A stretch of DNA of 64,000 nt. Origin: Cucumis sativus (lineage: Eukaryota > Streptophyta > Magnoliopsida > Cucurbitales > Cucurbitaceae). Under the pieces are notes generated by a model, which made no database searches, was not told the DNA's origin, and was given only the letters and a program-made list of their open reading frames with translations. The translations under genes were made by a program, and so were the position numbers. Position 1 is the first letter of the stretch. Each line of letters starts with the position of its first letter. Of the stretch, positions 24,040-35,965 are shown piece after piece. The stretch lies in NCBI RefSeq assembly GCF_000004075.3, contig NC_026660.2, positions 10,726,001-10,790,000 on the forward strand, read 5' to 3'.

Positions 24040-25330
24040 CTCTTAGCGAACGATATAAAGTACAACTTGTAGCAAAAGGATATTCTAAAAATTAGAGACT
24101 TTTGCCCCTTTAGCTTGAATGATATTTGTTCGATGTCTCTTAGCGGTAGCTACTGCCATACAGTGGTCCCTCTTCAAATGGATGTCAAGAATGCATTTCT
24201 CAATGGGACCTTAATTGAGGAAGTTTAGCTTGTATGAAAACATCTCCAACTACTTCTCTTCCACCCCAAAAGGTGTGTCTTCTTCGTCGTGCATTATATG
24301 GTCTAAAACAGGCTCCGTGAGCTTGGATTGCAACCTTTAGTTCTACAATTATCCAATTTGGGTTTAAGTCAAGTCCACATGATACAACTCTCTTTACACG
24401 CAAAACATCTGACAATATTATTCTGCTTCTGCTATATGTTGATGATATGATTACTATTATTGGCGATGATCCTTAAGTCTATATCTGATTTACAACATTA
24501 CCTTGGGAAACACTTTGAGATGAAAGACTTAGGAGCACTTAATTGCTTTCTTGGGCGTGAGGTATCAACTGTGCCCTGAAGGTTGTTTGATAGTATGAGG
24601 TTCCATCTCAAAACCAATTGGTAATAAGAGGAGTAGTCCATCTATATTATATGGAGTGTGAGTCTCCTTAATTTTTTTCAATGTAGGACTCTTAACATCT
24701 CCAACATGGTCCCTCAAGATGGTGCCTCTTTGATTTCACCTATCTTGAACCGAATACTCGTTTGGATTTAATGAGATCTAATACCATGTTTAATAGTATG
24801 AGGTCTCATCTCAAAACCAATTGGCAATGAGATGAGTAACCCATTTAAAATATATGAAGTGTGAATCTCCTTGATTTTTCCAATGTGGGACTCTTAACAT
24901 CTCCAACACTTGGTGTTATCCCAAGCAAAATGTCTCTTATCTTTTGGCTTGCTCAGGCACCACTGATTCTGCCACGGCGCCAACATCACCCAATCCCATT
25001 GTTCATCAAACTTCGTTTGATGGTGTTCCTCTAAAAGATGCTAGTCTATACAGTCAACTTGTTGGTAGCCTTATTTATCTGACTGTGACTCGTCCGGACA
25101 TTGCATATTTTGACTCCACGGACCGTACATTTTACTGCAGTTCTTTGAATTCTTTGTTATATCAAGGGTACTCTAGGACACGAAGTTCAGTTCTCTTCTA
25201 AGTCATCTTTAGTATTATCTAGCGATAGATGATGTGACTAGCCTCCAAATATTGCATCTATTATTTATTCTTGATTGAACATTGTAACTGAATCAGATTA
25301 ATCAATAATATATTTGTCTATTATCATTGA
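24040..25330 (+). mobile_element. Ty1/Copia retrotransposon fossil
   Basis: Conceptual pieces match Copia reverse transcriptase and the segment after it: a FQMDVKNAFLNG-like block near 24170-24215, LRRALYGLKQAP near 24287-24318, YVDD region near 24437, DLGALNCFLG near 24530, and SLYSQLVGSLIYLTVTRPDI near 25043-25106. The order and spacing are those of a Copia pol gene on the plus strand. Only the latter part of pol is present. The element is clearly broken at many points and old. It lies in the 5' UTR intron of COX7a copy B. Confidence 0.85.
24585..24912. repeat. pair of direct repeats within the Copia fossil
   Basis: A block running from TTTGATAGTATGAGG to CTTAACATCTCCAAC (about 24588-24705) recurs at about 24787-24911 with modest divergence. 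Both contain CTCAAAACCAATTGG and end in GGACTCTTAACATCTCC. Between them is about 80 bp with TAATACCATG. The arrangement suggests a second element, or its two ends, inserted in the Copia fossil between the GRE block and the later pol part. Confidence 0.65.
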
Positions 25331-25344
25331 GAAAAATTAAGGCT

Positions 25345-25690
25345 GATGTTTTATTTGGTTTCTTCCTCAGGCAAGGACGAGCTGGACTGTGGTGGTTTCT
25401 TCCTCAGGAAAAGGCGAGTTGGACCTCGGATTTGGACAAAAGGATCCAGATGGCACAAATGTGTGAGCAGGACACAGTGTTTGCGGCGGAGATCGGATGC
25501 TGACAACGGATCTAATTTTGGTTGAGACTAGAGATCCAAAGATATGAGCTTGATGGATTCTTATGCAGCAGAGACAACAGAGCCGAGTGGAAATGACTGG
25601 GCTGCGACGAATCTAGGCAGAGCAAGTGGTGCGGGGTAGCTGTATTAAGACCTAGAAATGTGACTCTGATACCATGTTCTTTTTACCAGA
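25345..25690 (-). mobile_element. possible second LTR-element fragment, minus strand
   Basis: The sequence is more GC-rich than its surroundings and ends with ACTCTGATACCATG (about 25660-25675). This is the reverse of a TGGTATCAGAG-type primer binding site for initiator tRNA-Met, which follows the 5' LTR in many Copia elements. It therefore may be the start of an internal region facing the other way. No protein is recognisable. Old fragment. Confidence 0.45.
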
Positions 25691-26177
25691 ATGATTGTTT
25701 TTTGTACAAGCAGTGAATGGGGAGTTGAATACTAAAACAACAAAGAAAAATATAATTATAAATAAGAATCTCTAATTTCTTTCAGTTTACCTAAATTACG
25801 TTCACAATGGAAATAAATCAAAATCTAGTAACTTCTATTTCTCCTTCGAAAAATTTCCACTGACTAGTGGTATAACGAACCCAATTCCGTGTTTCAATCA
25901 ATAGGTAAACAGAAACATACAAAAATCGATGCCCTAAAAACACTCATCGGAAATTAACACACCACAGCAACATAAAATAAATAAGGGGATAAATCATTTC
26001 AAGTGCATAGATAAATCACAAATAAAAATAATGGCGAAACAGATTATTAACCAGATAGTGACAGAAAAACGAAAACAAGAACAATTAAACATCGAATACT
26101 GGATCAAATTATCAAGGTGTTCGTGAAATCTTACTCTCAAAACTAACGAAGAAACCAGAGAATGGGGTTAAACTCAC

Positions 26178-26290
26178 GTGAGGAAAGATAGCGGCAAATC
26201 GTTGCTTCGAGAGATGCAGTTGTTGGGGACGAAAGATGACGAAGATTTGGCGAATACCTGCGGTGAGGAGGCGGTTTTGTCTTTAATACT
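26178..26290 (-). other. predicted 5' UTR exon of COX7a copy B
   Basis: On the minus strand a GTGAGT donor follows the exon edge at 26178. The leader shows the same course as the leader of copy A (CATCTTTCG...CCCC...CGAAGCAACGA against CATCGTC...CCCC...GGAACGACG). This supports it as the true first exon and implies a roughly 4 kb leader intron. Confidence 0.5.
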
Positions 26291-26849
26291 CTTTTTCTTT
26301 TGGGGTTAAAACTACAATTTTAGACGGTTTTTTTTCTTTAATCAACTTTTATTCAATTTAATAGATACAAAATTTAGAATTTTATTAATTTAGAGTTTTA
26401 TGAGAGGTAGCAATTAAAGTTTTAAATTAATTTTAAAAACAAGTTTAATAATCTAATTTTTTTTAAATGTGTAAAACACATAAATAAAAAATTAAAATTT
26501 TGTTAAGACATTTTCAAGATGGATGAACAAATAGACCCGACTCAACGTTGAAGAATTAAACTTGTAATTTAATTTTTTATTATATCAATTGATTATTTAA
26601 TTCTAAAAATTAAAATTTATTTAACTCTGCAACTAATTTAATTAACCTTTTAAAATTAATTAACAAATATTGGTACTAAATATTAGAAGCAAAAGTGAGA
26701 TTATGATAAACCGAAAAATTGTTAAAAAGAAATTAATACTTGGGTTTAACGAAAAAAAAGTTTAATTTTCCAGAAAAAGAAAAAATAAAATAATCAGAAT
26801 ACCCACACCAAATGAAAAACCGCGGGATCCGAAGGCTGTGAACGACAAG

Positions 26850-27355
26850 TTGGGAAACACTGTTCGCAGCATCGTAGGCTTCCGCCAAAAGTTCTCCTCA
26901 ATTCTTCTTTTCCGGTCACCGATTTTTCGCTTTACGCCGGCGGTTTATTCCCCTAAGCCACCGAATTCGCACTAGGTTTGCTCCTTCTCCAGTTTCATTT
27001 TCAGAACTTCCGGATCTTCATCCGTCAATTGAAATTCGAGTTTCAATTTTTTGACTCTTTCCTTCATAGCTTCGTTCTTCTTTTTTTCTATATCTGCTTT
27101 GATTTCTCAATGGTGTTATAGAAAAAATCTAATCATTTCATGAGCATCCACTTACTGATTAAATGTTCTCGGGGGGCTTATTCTTAGTTTTATCCGCTTA
27201 CTGATTAATTGGTAATACTGCTAATCGACACACTAAAATTGTCATCCAGTTCAGTTGGTTCAGCGTGTGCTCCGATTAATTACTTTGAAGCTAGGACAAT
27301 GGTGGAGTGTAAACGCCAGTAGCTTGTGGCACCTTTCTGTCGGCTTCCAGCGAAA
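26850..27355 (+). promoter_or_regulatory. HDA9 promoter/leader region
   Basis: The GC content rises at about 26818-26990 (CCGCGGGATCC, several CCGGCG-type blocks), as expected for a housekeeping leader. A GTTTGC-type donor may lie near 26974, so an intron in the leader is possible. Its divergent neighbour is COX7a copy B, about 550 bp away. Confidence 0.4.
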
Positions 27356-30300
27356 ATGCGCTCCAAGGATAGGATTTCATACTTTTATGATGGTATTATT
27401 TAGTTTGCTCTTTCCATTCTGCAGCTATTCATTTGACTTACTATTGATCTAATGCTCAAGTTTTTCTCGATTCAGCTTGGAACACCTTTCTCTAAAATTA
27501 GGAAAATTTTCATAAAATACAGGTGTTGTATTTGCATTTAAATTTCTGTTTTCTTCTTTCTTTCACATCTGTTCATTTCGATTTAATCTTATTTTGCAAA
27601 CCATACAACTATAGCAGGAAATAGCTCATTAAAAGAACCATTGATTTGTTCATTATTTCTTGATTGTATTCAACTATCGTCTATTTCTGCACTGAACTCA
27701 TCCTGATGCCTATTAAGACATTGTATATTTACGGAACTAATGACTTGATTCACCCATTTTCCAGGCCACACTTCTATTTCTTAAAAATGTTTCAAATAAT
27801 CTTATGTTCTGTAAATCACAAATCAATTCCATTTATATGTTCTTTTTACTTTTGTTGGAGTTTGTACATGTAAAAGTAGAGTCATGTATAATTAAATTCA
27901 AATTAACAATAAGATTTTAGGTGGTCATGGATTAAAAATTACACAACTCCCTAAACATATGAAACAAATGCCAAAACACAAGGTAAGATTTGCATAATTA
28001 GCAAACTTATTTATTATTTATTTATTTGAGTACAAGGGGGTGGAGGAAATTTAAAGCTTCGTCAAAGTTCTGTGTTCTGCATTTATCTTGATTTTCAATT
28101 GCAGACTATTTGGAAGTCTAGATCTTAGTTACTCTTTGAGATAAGGAAGTCAGTTGAACTTTAGCCTTACATAAAATATGGTTTTGCAGGGGACGTGGGA
28201 AGTGTTTACTTTGGTCCAAATCATCCAATGAAGCCACATCGGCTTTGTATGACTCATCATCTTGTTCTCTCGTATGAGCTTCATAAGAAGATGGAAATTT
28301 ATGTTAGTCCCTTTCTTTTTTAATCTGTCATTCATTTAAACTATTAACATCTGCTCGTAGGTTTACTGTTGTTTTCTCTTGATTTTTGTTCTACCAGCAC
28401 GGTGTGGCTATACATGTTTTTGTTTCTATGTATAATGCAGCGTCCCCACAAAGCATATCCTGTGGAGCTTGCTCAGTTCCATTCAGCTGATTATGTAGAA
28501 TTTCTGCACCGAATAAATCCAGATACTCAACACTTGTTTGCTAATGAGCTATCTAAATGTATGATTTTTCTTATGATCTCTTTCACCATATCTCAGCAGT
28601 TTCTTGGTGTCTGTAGACATAGAATTTGAGATAAATTTGACAAATATTCACTTTATATTAGATAATCTTGGAGAGGATTGCCCTGTCTTTGAGAACTTGT
28701 TTGAATTCTGCCAAATATACGCTGGTGGAACAATAGGTAATTTCGATAATGGATGCTTGAAATTCATGCCGAGGATATTAAATCCTTCTCAACTCATTAC
28801 TTGCACGCTATTTGCAGATGCTGCACGCAGACTAAATCATCAACTATGTGATATTGCAATAAATTGGGCAGGTGGTTTACATCATGCAAAAAAGTGCGAG
28901 GCTTCGGGGTTTTGCTACATCAATGACCTAGTTTTGGGGATATTAGAACTTCTAAAATATCATTCTCGTGTTTTATATATTGACATAGATGTGCATCATG
29001 GTGATGGGGTAGAGGAAGCATTTTATTTCACTGACAGGTACAACTTCACCTGGACTTTCTAGTTCTACAACGACTTTATACTTTGAAGCAGGAAAACTTT
29101 TATATTGAGTGATTGAGAAAAGAAAATATGTTAGAAGCTAAGATTGTTGTTAACTACACAGACCTTAGCTTTTGTTTGTAAATCCATATTTCTAAATCGT
29201 GGTTGTTGTGGACTGCTTACACAATTTGTTTGTTATTGTTTCTTATTGTTAAAAGAATCATGCATATTTATAGAATGATTTAATACACAAAGGGGGGCTT
29301 TTATCATCTAGCAGTTGCAAATGATGTAATTAAAAAAATTCCTGATATTAAAGCTTCACATGTTAGAAATTCCACAAAATTTTCTGGGGGACCTTGTATG
29401 GTTTGATAGTTCTAGCTGGTGGACTTCAAATTCTTTCTATAAATATTCTTCTTTTTTACTCTAAAGTATATTGAATATATTTTGTGTAATCCTTGTGAGC
29501 TTGGATTGGAGAGAATAGCATGGTCCCATTGTTACTCTCATTGTTTTTTCTCCTTTTGTGATGAAAGTTTGTTTCTTATATAAACTGTAAAGAAAGAGTG
29601 TTCCAAGCCTCCACACATTGTAGATTTATTGTAACATTCTTTTGATCTTTTCAGGCAATCCTTTCTAGAATAGAGCTCTAGTGGCATCCTGCCTGAGCCA
29701 TGTCATTTGTATTTGTTGTTTAATGTCAAAGATTAAAGTGCTTGAACAATTATTATTTTTCTTTTGAATATTCGTGAGTGTTTAGGCCAGCTTACACGCA
29801 CCTCGACTAATCTCACGGGACAACTCGCCAAACCTTATCAAGAAAACTCGTAGGAGATTAGGTGGCCACGATAGAATGAATCTATGACTTCTTAGTTAGT
29901 TATTGAAACTATGTCTCATTTTCTACCACTAAGCCACCCATGATGGTTGCTTAATCAGTTATTATTTATGAACTTTTACACTGGAAAAAGTAGCACGAAC
30001 TGTCACGATATGTCGATCTTCAGTTTTACTGCTTGTTGCTTTCTTACCACTCCATGGATCTAGAAATGGCTGCTGCTTAAACTGGAAAGATGCTATGTTT
30101 TAAGAGATAATTATCAACATTTCACTGTTGAGCTGAAAGGATTTTAAGTTAGTAAAAATTGTGTAATTGCACGTTAGATGAATTACATGAGGTCTTAATT
30201 AATATACATCTATATTCATTATGTTGTAGCTCTCTCTTCTAGTTCTTAATGTTCACAACCCTCCATGACAGGGTGATGACCGTTAGTTTTCACAAGTATG

Positions 30301-33132
30301 GGGACTTGTTTTTCCCTGGAACCGGTGATGTTAAGGTGATCATTCTGTATATTCTCATCTCTTTGGTACTTGTTAGGCTTGCAGTGGAAATATTAGAAAG
30401 TACTCATTAGTTGATATGTGGCCCTCTTTGCTCTGTCTCACTTGTGTACTGCGAACATTCATCTGATGTGTCCTTTGCTTTGCTATCTCTTTCAGAATAA
30501 ATATTGTTGTGCTCCTTCACTTTAGAAGAGCCTCAAGTGAAAGTCTGGGCATGACTTTACTGTTCTTCTTTTAGCTACCTAGGTGGATTTCTTTTTTTTT
30601 TTTTTTGCCCTTCGGCCTTTGTCACGCACACCTTCGTTTGGTACAATAGTCATTTTTCTATTGATTGGTACACTGCCTTCTTACTGTGGTTAACATTTCA
30701 AAAAGCTTAAAATTATTGTTGGTTGGTTGGATTTTGGAGGGATTAAGATTATAATTTCGAGGTTTTCCTTTCAGAGGCAGCACTTTACATTAATTGATAT
30801 TCCTTCAGCTTGTATCAAATATTTTCGTTCTATGATGGGTCTATCATAAATTTTTCATGCTTTTTTTGGTCAGTGCGGCATTTTATTTTATTTTATCTTA
30901 ACACCTCCTAGTGTTGTTCTTCAATTTCTAACCCCCCCCCCCCCCAACCAAAAAAAAGAAGGAAAAAAAGACGGGGGGGACTAGAAATTTCTATTTTGAA
31001 AACCTTCTAAACGTGAACCTGTTGTTCTCTTAATATTGTTACAATTTGGATGCTGGATAATACTCATAGATATTAGTGTTTTGAAGGAAATAGGAGAAAG
31101 AGAAGGCAAGTTTTATGCCATTAATGTCCCACTGAAGGATGGAATAGATGATGGTAGCTTCAACAGACTTTTCAGGACTGTAAGTTCAATGAAAGTCTTT
31201 GGAATTGAGCTTTATGCCTTTGCTGCTATTTCTATTGAACGTGGTATGTTTACTGTGAATTTTGTTCATATAGATTATCTCCAAGGTTGTTGAAATGTAT
31301 CGACCAGGTGTCATTGTTCTCCAGTGTGGAGCTGATTCATTGGCTGGAGATCGCTTAGGCTGCTTTAATCTCTCTATTGATGGTGTGTATTTCATTGTAA
31401 ATAATGCACTTTTTTTCATTGTAATTAATGCTTAGGACCCTCCCTTCCCAAGTGAGGGAAAGAAAAGAAAGAAGGAAAACCACATTTCTATGGCCTTTTT
31501 GTGAGTGTGAAACTCTAATATCTATTTTTCTAGTTATCTAGAAGATCAATGCTTCAAGTAACATTAAGCTCTATATTCTTCCTACAGGGCATGCTGAATG
31601 TGTTAGATTTGTCAAGAAATTCAATTTGCCATTATTGGTATGCTTTTTGGAGGGTCAAAATTTTGTATTTAGTTGAATATAATTATAGCGTGATATTCAT
31701 ACAACTTTTTCGTTCCTATAGGTTACTGGCGGTGGAGGTTATACCAAAGAGAATGTAGCTAGATGTTGGACTGTTGAAACGGGTGTTCTTCTGGATACAG
31801 AGCTGCCTAATGGTATAAACAGTCAAATAGTATTTTCCTCCAACCTTCATAGTTCTTTTTCCGTGTCTGTTTTCCTTTTGTAAGTATCATTGAATTATGA
31901 ATTATAAAAATAGGAACCTCTTTATGATTTATAATGTGTAAGCTGTTCTCTGTGTTTGTTCTCTCGTTTATGAGAATGTATGTTGAAAATCTGTACTTTA
32001 TTGCAGAAATTCCAGATAATGAGTATATCAAATATTTTTCTCCTGACCACTTGCTAAGAATTCCTAATGGGCATATGGTTGGTATTTTCTCCAAATTTAC
32101 ATAATACGGTTTTCTTACCAATTCTCAGCATTACTTGGGTCTCCATCACTCAAACCCCTTCTTGTAATTTTCCTGGCAGGAAAATTTAAATACGAAATCT
32201 TACCTTAGCACGATCAAAACACAAGTTTTGGAAAATCTCCGTTTCATCCAACATGCTCCAGGTGTACAAATGCAAGAGGTGGGTTTGTGGCTGAAGTTGT
32301 ATGTCTAGTCAACCAGGTTCTTTTATCTTTGAGACTAAATTGACTGTGTGATTGATTCCAAATACAGGTCGTTTGATATATCCTTGTTGTGAAAATTATA
32401 GCTAATCATTATCATCATTATTATCCCTTCTGGCTCCACCTTTATTTACCTCCAATTTTATGAGTTCACCGTTGCATCTTTTTTGTTTCTTTTGCAAGAT
32501 TAGGTAGGGAGATGATAGACTCCTGAAAGTTAAAGTGTATTGTATAATCATAAGTGTTTAAATAGTTTCATCTTAGACAGAGTATGTTTGGGAGTGATTT
32601 TGAAATAGTTGAAATCATTTTTTTTATTCAAAATCAATCTTAAAATTGTCTGTAATAAGTTTTATGATTTCCGTACCATCAAAATTGATTTGGGATGATT
32701 AGAAATAGGGTAGTAAAGACATTGGTTGGGTGACGGGAAGGGTATGTGAAAAGTTAGTTTTTGGAATTCTCCATTACGGACCTGTATATGTTATTTGACA
32801 AGATTTAAGCCTTTGATACATAAACCTTATGCTTGAACACATGCTATTGGAGATTGAGAGCCCTTATCTTATGCAGGTTCCTCCTGATTTCTACATTCCT
32901 GATTTTGACGAAGATGGGCAGAATCCTGACGAGCGCATGAACCGTGAGTATCATTAGAACAACAGTCGCAATCACTTTTCTTCTCTGATTAGATCTTATT
33001 TGTTCCTTTTTTTTCTCTCAATTGAATCTAAATTCTGTCATTTCAGGGCACACCCAAGATAAGCAAATCCAACGCGACGATGAATATTATGAAGGAGATA
33101 ATGATAACGATCACGATATGGATGATGCGTGA
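27356..33132 (+). CDS. HDA9: class I RPD3-type histone deacetylase HDA9
   Basis: Fourteen exons join in frame to 430 aa: 27356-27392, 28190-28302, 28441-28558, 28662-28736, 28818-29037, 30272-30335, 31087-31179, 31274-31382, 31588-31637, 31722-31812, 32007-32077, 32180-32278, 32877-32943, 33047-33132. The start [20 protein letters not shown], the catalytic LHHAKK (H136, H137), the zinc ligands in DIDVHHGDG (D172, H174), the late [14 protein letters not shown] loop and the [20 protein letters not shown] region are all as in HDA9. Arabidopsis HDA9 is 426 aa. The acidic tail here is slightly longer. It removes acetyl groups from histone lysines (zinc-dependent) and acts with PWR/HOS15 in flowering, senescence and stress; that role is known from Arabidopsis. 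All key residues are present. Intron 5 carries an Au-type SINE. Confidence 0.96.
29768..29955 (-). mobile_element. Au-type SINE in HDA9 intron 5
   Basis: The sequence contains GGCCAGCTTACACGCACC, CGACTAATCTCACGGGACAAC, GAAAACTCGTAGGA and CCACTAAGCCACCCATG. These are reverse-strand landmarks of the widespread plant Au SINE family, whose left end is tRNA-like. A related copy in the other direction is at about 58905-59115. Boundaries are approximate. Confidence 0.75.
30931..30945. repeat. poly-C run in HDA9 intron 6
   Basis: A run of about 15 C is followed by an A-rich stretch and a G run. It is unusual in this AT-rich intron and may be an assembly-sensitive site. Confidence 0.8.
32583..32720. 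repeat. hAT-like MITE fragment in HDA9 intron 12
   Basis: The left end reads ATGTTTGGGAGTGATTTTGA, close to the TGTTTGGAGGTGATTTTG end of the element at 37012-37235. The inner part has AAAATTG/CAAAATC blocks facing each other. The right end is unclear. Confidence 0.45.
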
Positions 33133-35965
33133 TGTTCATTCTCAATTGTTTTAAAGAATAGACGACTGACTTCGGTAGAACAAATATATGTAAATAGGTT
33201 GACTTGTCTATTATCTTTGTAGTTGAAAGAAAACAGGGTAGAGTGGTGAACAACATTTTGGTCTTCCATTTTAAGAAACGGATAGATTGAACAATTTAGA
33301 CACAATACAATTCATGAACTTACGGAAGCTCTTGGCTTAGATTTGGAGATTTCTGAAGGAGAGTTAAGTTTAGAACATTACGTTATGTGGCTAAAGAAAG
33401 AATGTACTTGTTTGCTGGACAATTGAACCTTGATTATCTTGCTAGTTAGGTTCTAATGCTAACTTGTGTCGTTAATCTGCCAACACTTTGTTGGTGTTGG
33501 TTTCCTGCTGTTTGATCGATCTAAAAGTTAGGTCTATTTGGTAGTATTTCTTATTCCTAGTTTTTCTTTCTTTCTTTTCTTTTTCTTCATAGAGAAAAAG
33601 TTGAAAATGCCTTTCATAACTAACACAAAAGCACAACATTACCAATTTCTTCTTTATTAAGGAAAGAAAATTAATGGAAGTTAAACCAACCGAACTTATT
33701 CAAGTCTATGGACTAATGAAAACTTCGTTTCTGTATGTTATGGTTTGGTTCATCTATTTTAATGAAACTTTGGTTACAATGATATCAAAATTTGTTGGAT
33801 AAGACTTGGATCTCCTTGCTTTTTACTTTTCTTCTCTCTCACTCTACTTTTGGAAAAGAAAACAACCATGAAAATCGAGAAACTAGAAAGAAAAGAATGC
33901 TCTAATCAAAATTGATGTCGGTTTGGGTTAAAATCAGTTTGGTTCAATGGTTACACTTTCTCAAATAAAGCAAAATATCATGTTAGATTTTAGGTTTTTC
34001 TAAGGCTAAACTAGAAATAATTTAACTTATCCTACCAATAGTGTATATAGTGAAAATTTAAGGAGACGTTTGACAACCGATATGTAATTAAGTTGGATAG
34101 GTAAAAAAACTCACTCATCGTCTGAGTGTACCAACAATTTGAGATGTTTATTAACTCATTGTTCGTGTTATTCACATTTTTCACCTTGTTATTTGCATAA
34201 ATTCTATTAACTACTCTCTTATAATAATTATCGGCTCAACTCATTTTTTAAAAGATAATTCTAACCCAATAAACATTCTTTAAAGTAGATATCAAAACAT
34301 TGAGTTGCACGAGTTAGCTAGTTTAAATCACATGAAACACAATATTTTTTCTTGAAATATTAATCTCTCATTTTCAGTCATTTTTCACTCACCGACCAAC
34401 TCATACCCTAGTAAACAAAATAAGAAAAAAAAAGTGTTGAAGTTGTACACCAGCCACGATCACCTTGCATGCAATCAAAGGCAAGCGGTTAGAAATTATA
34501 TTAAATTTATCTTCATCCATCTACTTGAACTTTTGAATTTAAAATAATCAACAAACCAACTAAATTTTAGTCAAAACAATACTTGGTTTCGTAATAATCT
34601 AATTCAGCTATGATTCTGCACAGTAACCGAACCGTTTACACCATTATTCACAAATTTGATTACATTGTGCTATCAAATGAAGGAATCTTTCCAAAATCTG
34701 AAAATAGAAAGAATTCTTGTGGTTTTGGATAATAACAAGGAGGGAGGGAAGATCTTTTGAACTGGATGCTTAACAATGGTGAAATGAAAGGACATTGTTT
34801 TAAACGAAAGGAATATTGTTGGCCGATGGGACAAAAAAAATATATCTCTACTATTTTATTTGCAGCTTTTATATGATAAACTGTATAATTTACCTCTTTG
34901 CTTTTACTTTTACCAAATTTGACTTTGGAGATTCAGAAACAATGGAATCACGTTTTCAATAAAGTAAAGTTCTCTGCCTACTGAAAGCTAGGCATAATCT
35001 TATAAATGTTTTGTGGAGAACCTTAGCAACTTTTTTTTCTTTGTCTTATTTCAAATTCAAATCTCAAATTCGTGAGATTCTCAAAGAGAAAAAAAAGAGA
35101 AAAGATTGCATGAGACCAACAGGTGGTCTATGTTATAGCAACTTTGAAACACAACACTTCTACTTCTGTATTGAGGACTAAATGAGAAAAGAAAAGGGAA
35201 TAGATTTACATGAAAATGTTTGCATAATTTAAAGTTTAATTTTAGATTTTTTAAAGAGGCATTTTCAAAATAGTAAAATAAATTAAAATATTTATAAGTT
35301 ATAGCAAAATTTTAGATTCTATCTATGATAGAAACTGATAGGAATCTAAAATTTTTCTATATTTTATCAAATTTGCTATTTTTGACAATTCATCTTTTTT
35401 AAATGTGATTTTTATGTAATCAAAATTAGGTTTGAGTGGTTAATAGCGTGTTTTAGAGTGATTTTAATTGTTTTAGAACAATCTCCAAACATGACATTAG
35501 ATGCAAAAAAGAACTAGATTTGATTTTTCTTAGACTCTAAGGAGCCATTTGAGTCCCAACTTCAATTGGGTGAAGTGTGTTATTATATCTCACGTTGTGG
35601 TTCTGCACCTCAAACACAAACTATTATAACCTAAAACCTATAATGATCACTGACTATAATAACTAACTCAGTGTCTCAACCATTCTTTGGATAACTGAAT
35701 TTGAAAACACCTTGAATTTTATTCGGATGGCATGATAAAACTACTATTATAGTACAATAGAAACCATAATGAGCGGATACATACCATTTAGCTTGAAATA
35801 TAAAGGCTGTATTCATACATTCAACTTCAAATCAACTTGCTCGAGTAAGGCAAATATTCTTCGGTAAGAATGAACAGCAAACTGACTAGAAATCAATGTC
35901 CATTCCACATAATTTACGGAACTAATTGCTTTAATTGAATAATTTGCATTATTTTGCAAAAATCA
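33133..35965. other. spacer between HDA9 and the tyrosine phosphatase (convergent 3' ends)
   Basis: No gene is supported. It contains the HDA9 3' UTR at its left end, a palindromic dispersed repeat (35260-35395) and MITE-like pieces at about 35420-35500 and 35540-35705. The sequence is otherwise AT-rich and low complexity. Confidence 0.55.
35260..35395. repeat. dispersed palindromic repeat, third copy
   Basis: AGATTCTATCTATGATAG and a facing GATAGGAATCTAAAA, with TAGCAAAATTTT left and TTGCTATTTTTGAC right, make a foldback of about 135 bp of the 18240-18437 family. Confidence 0.6.
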
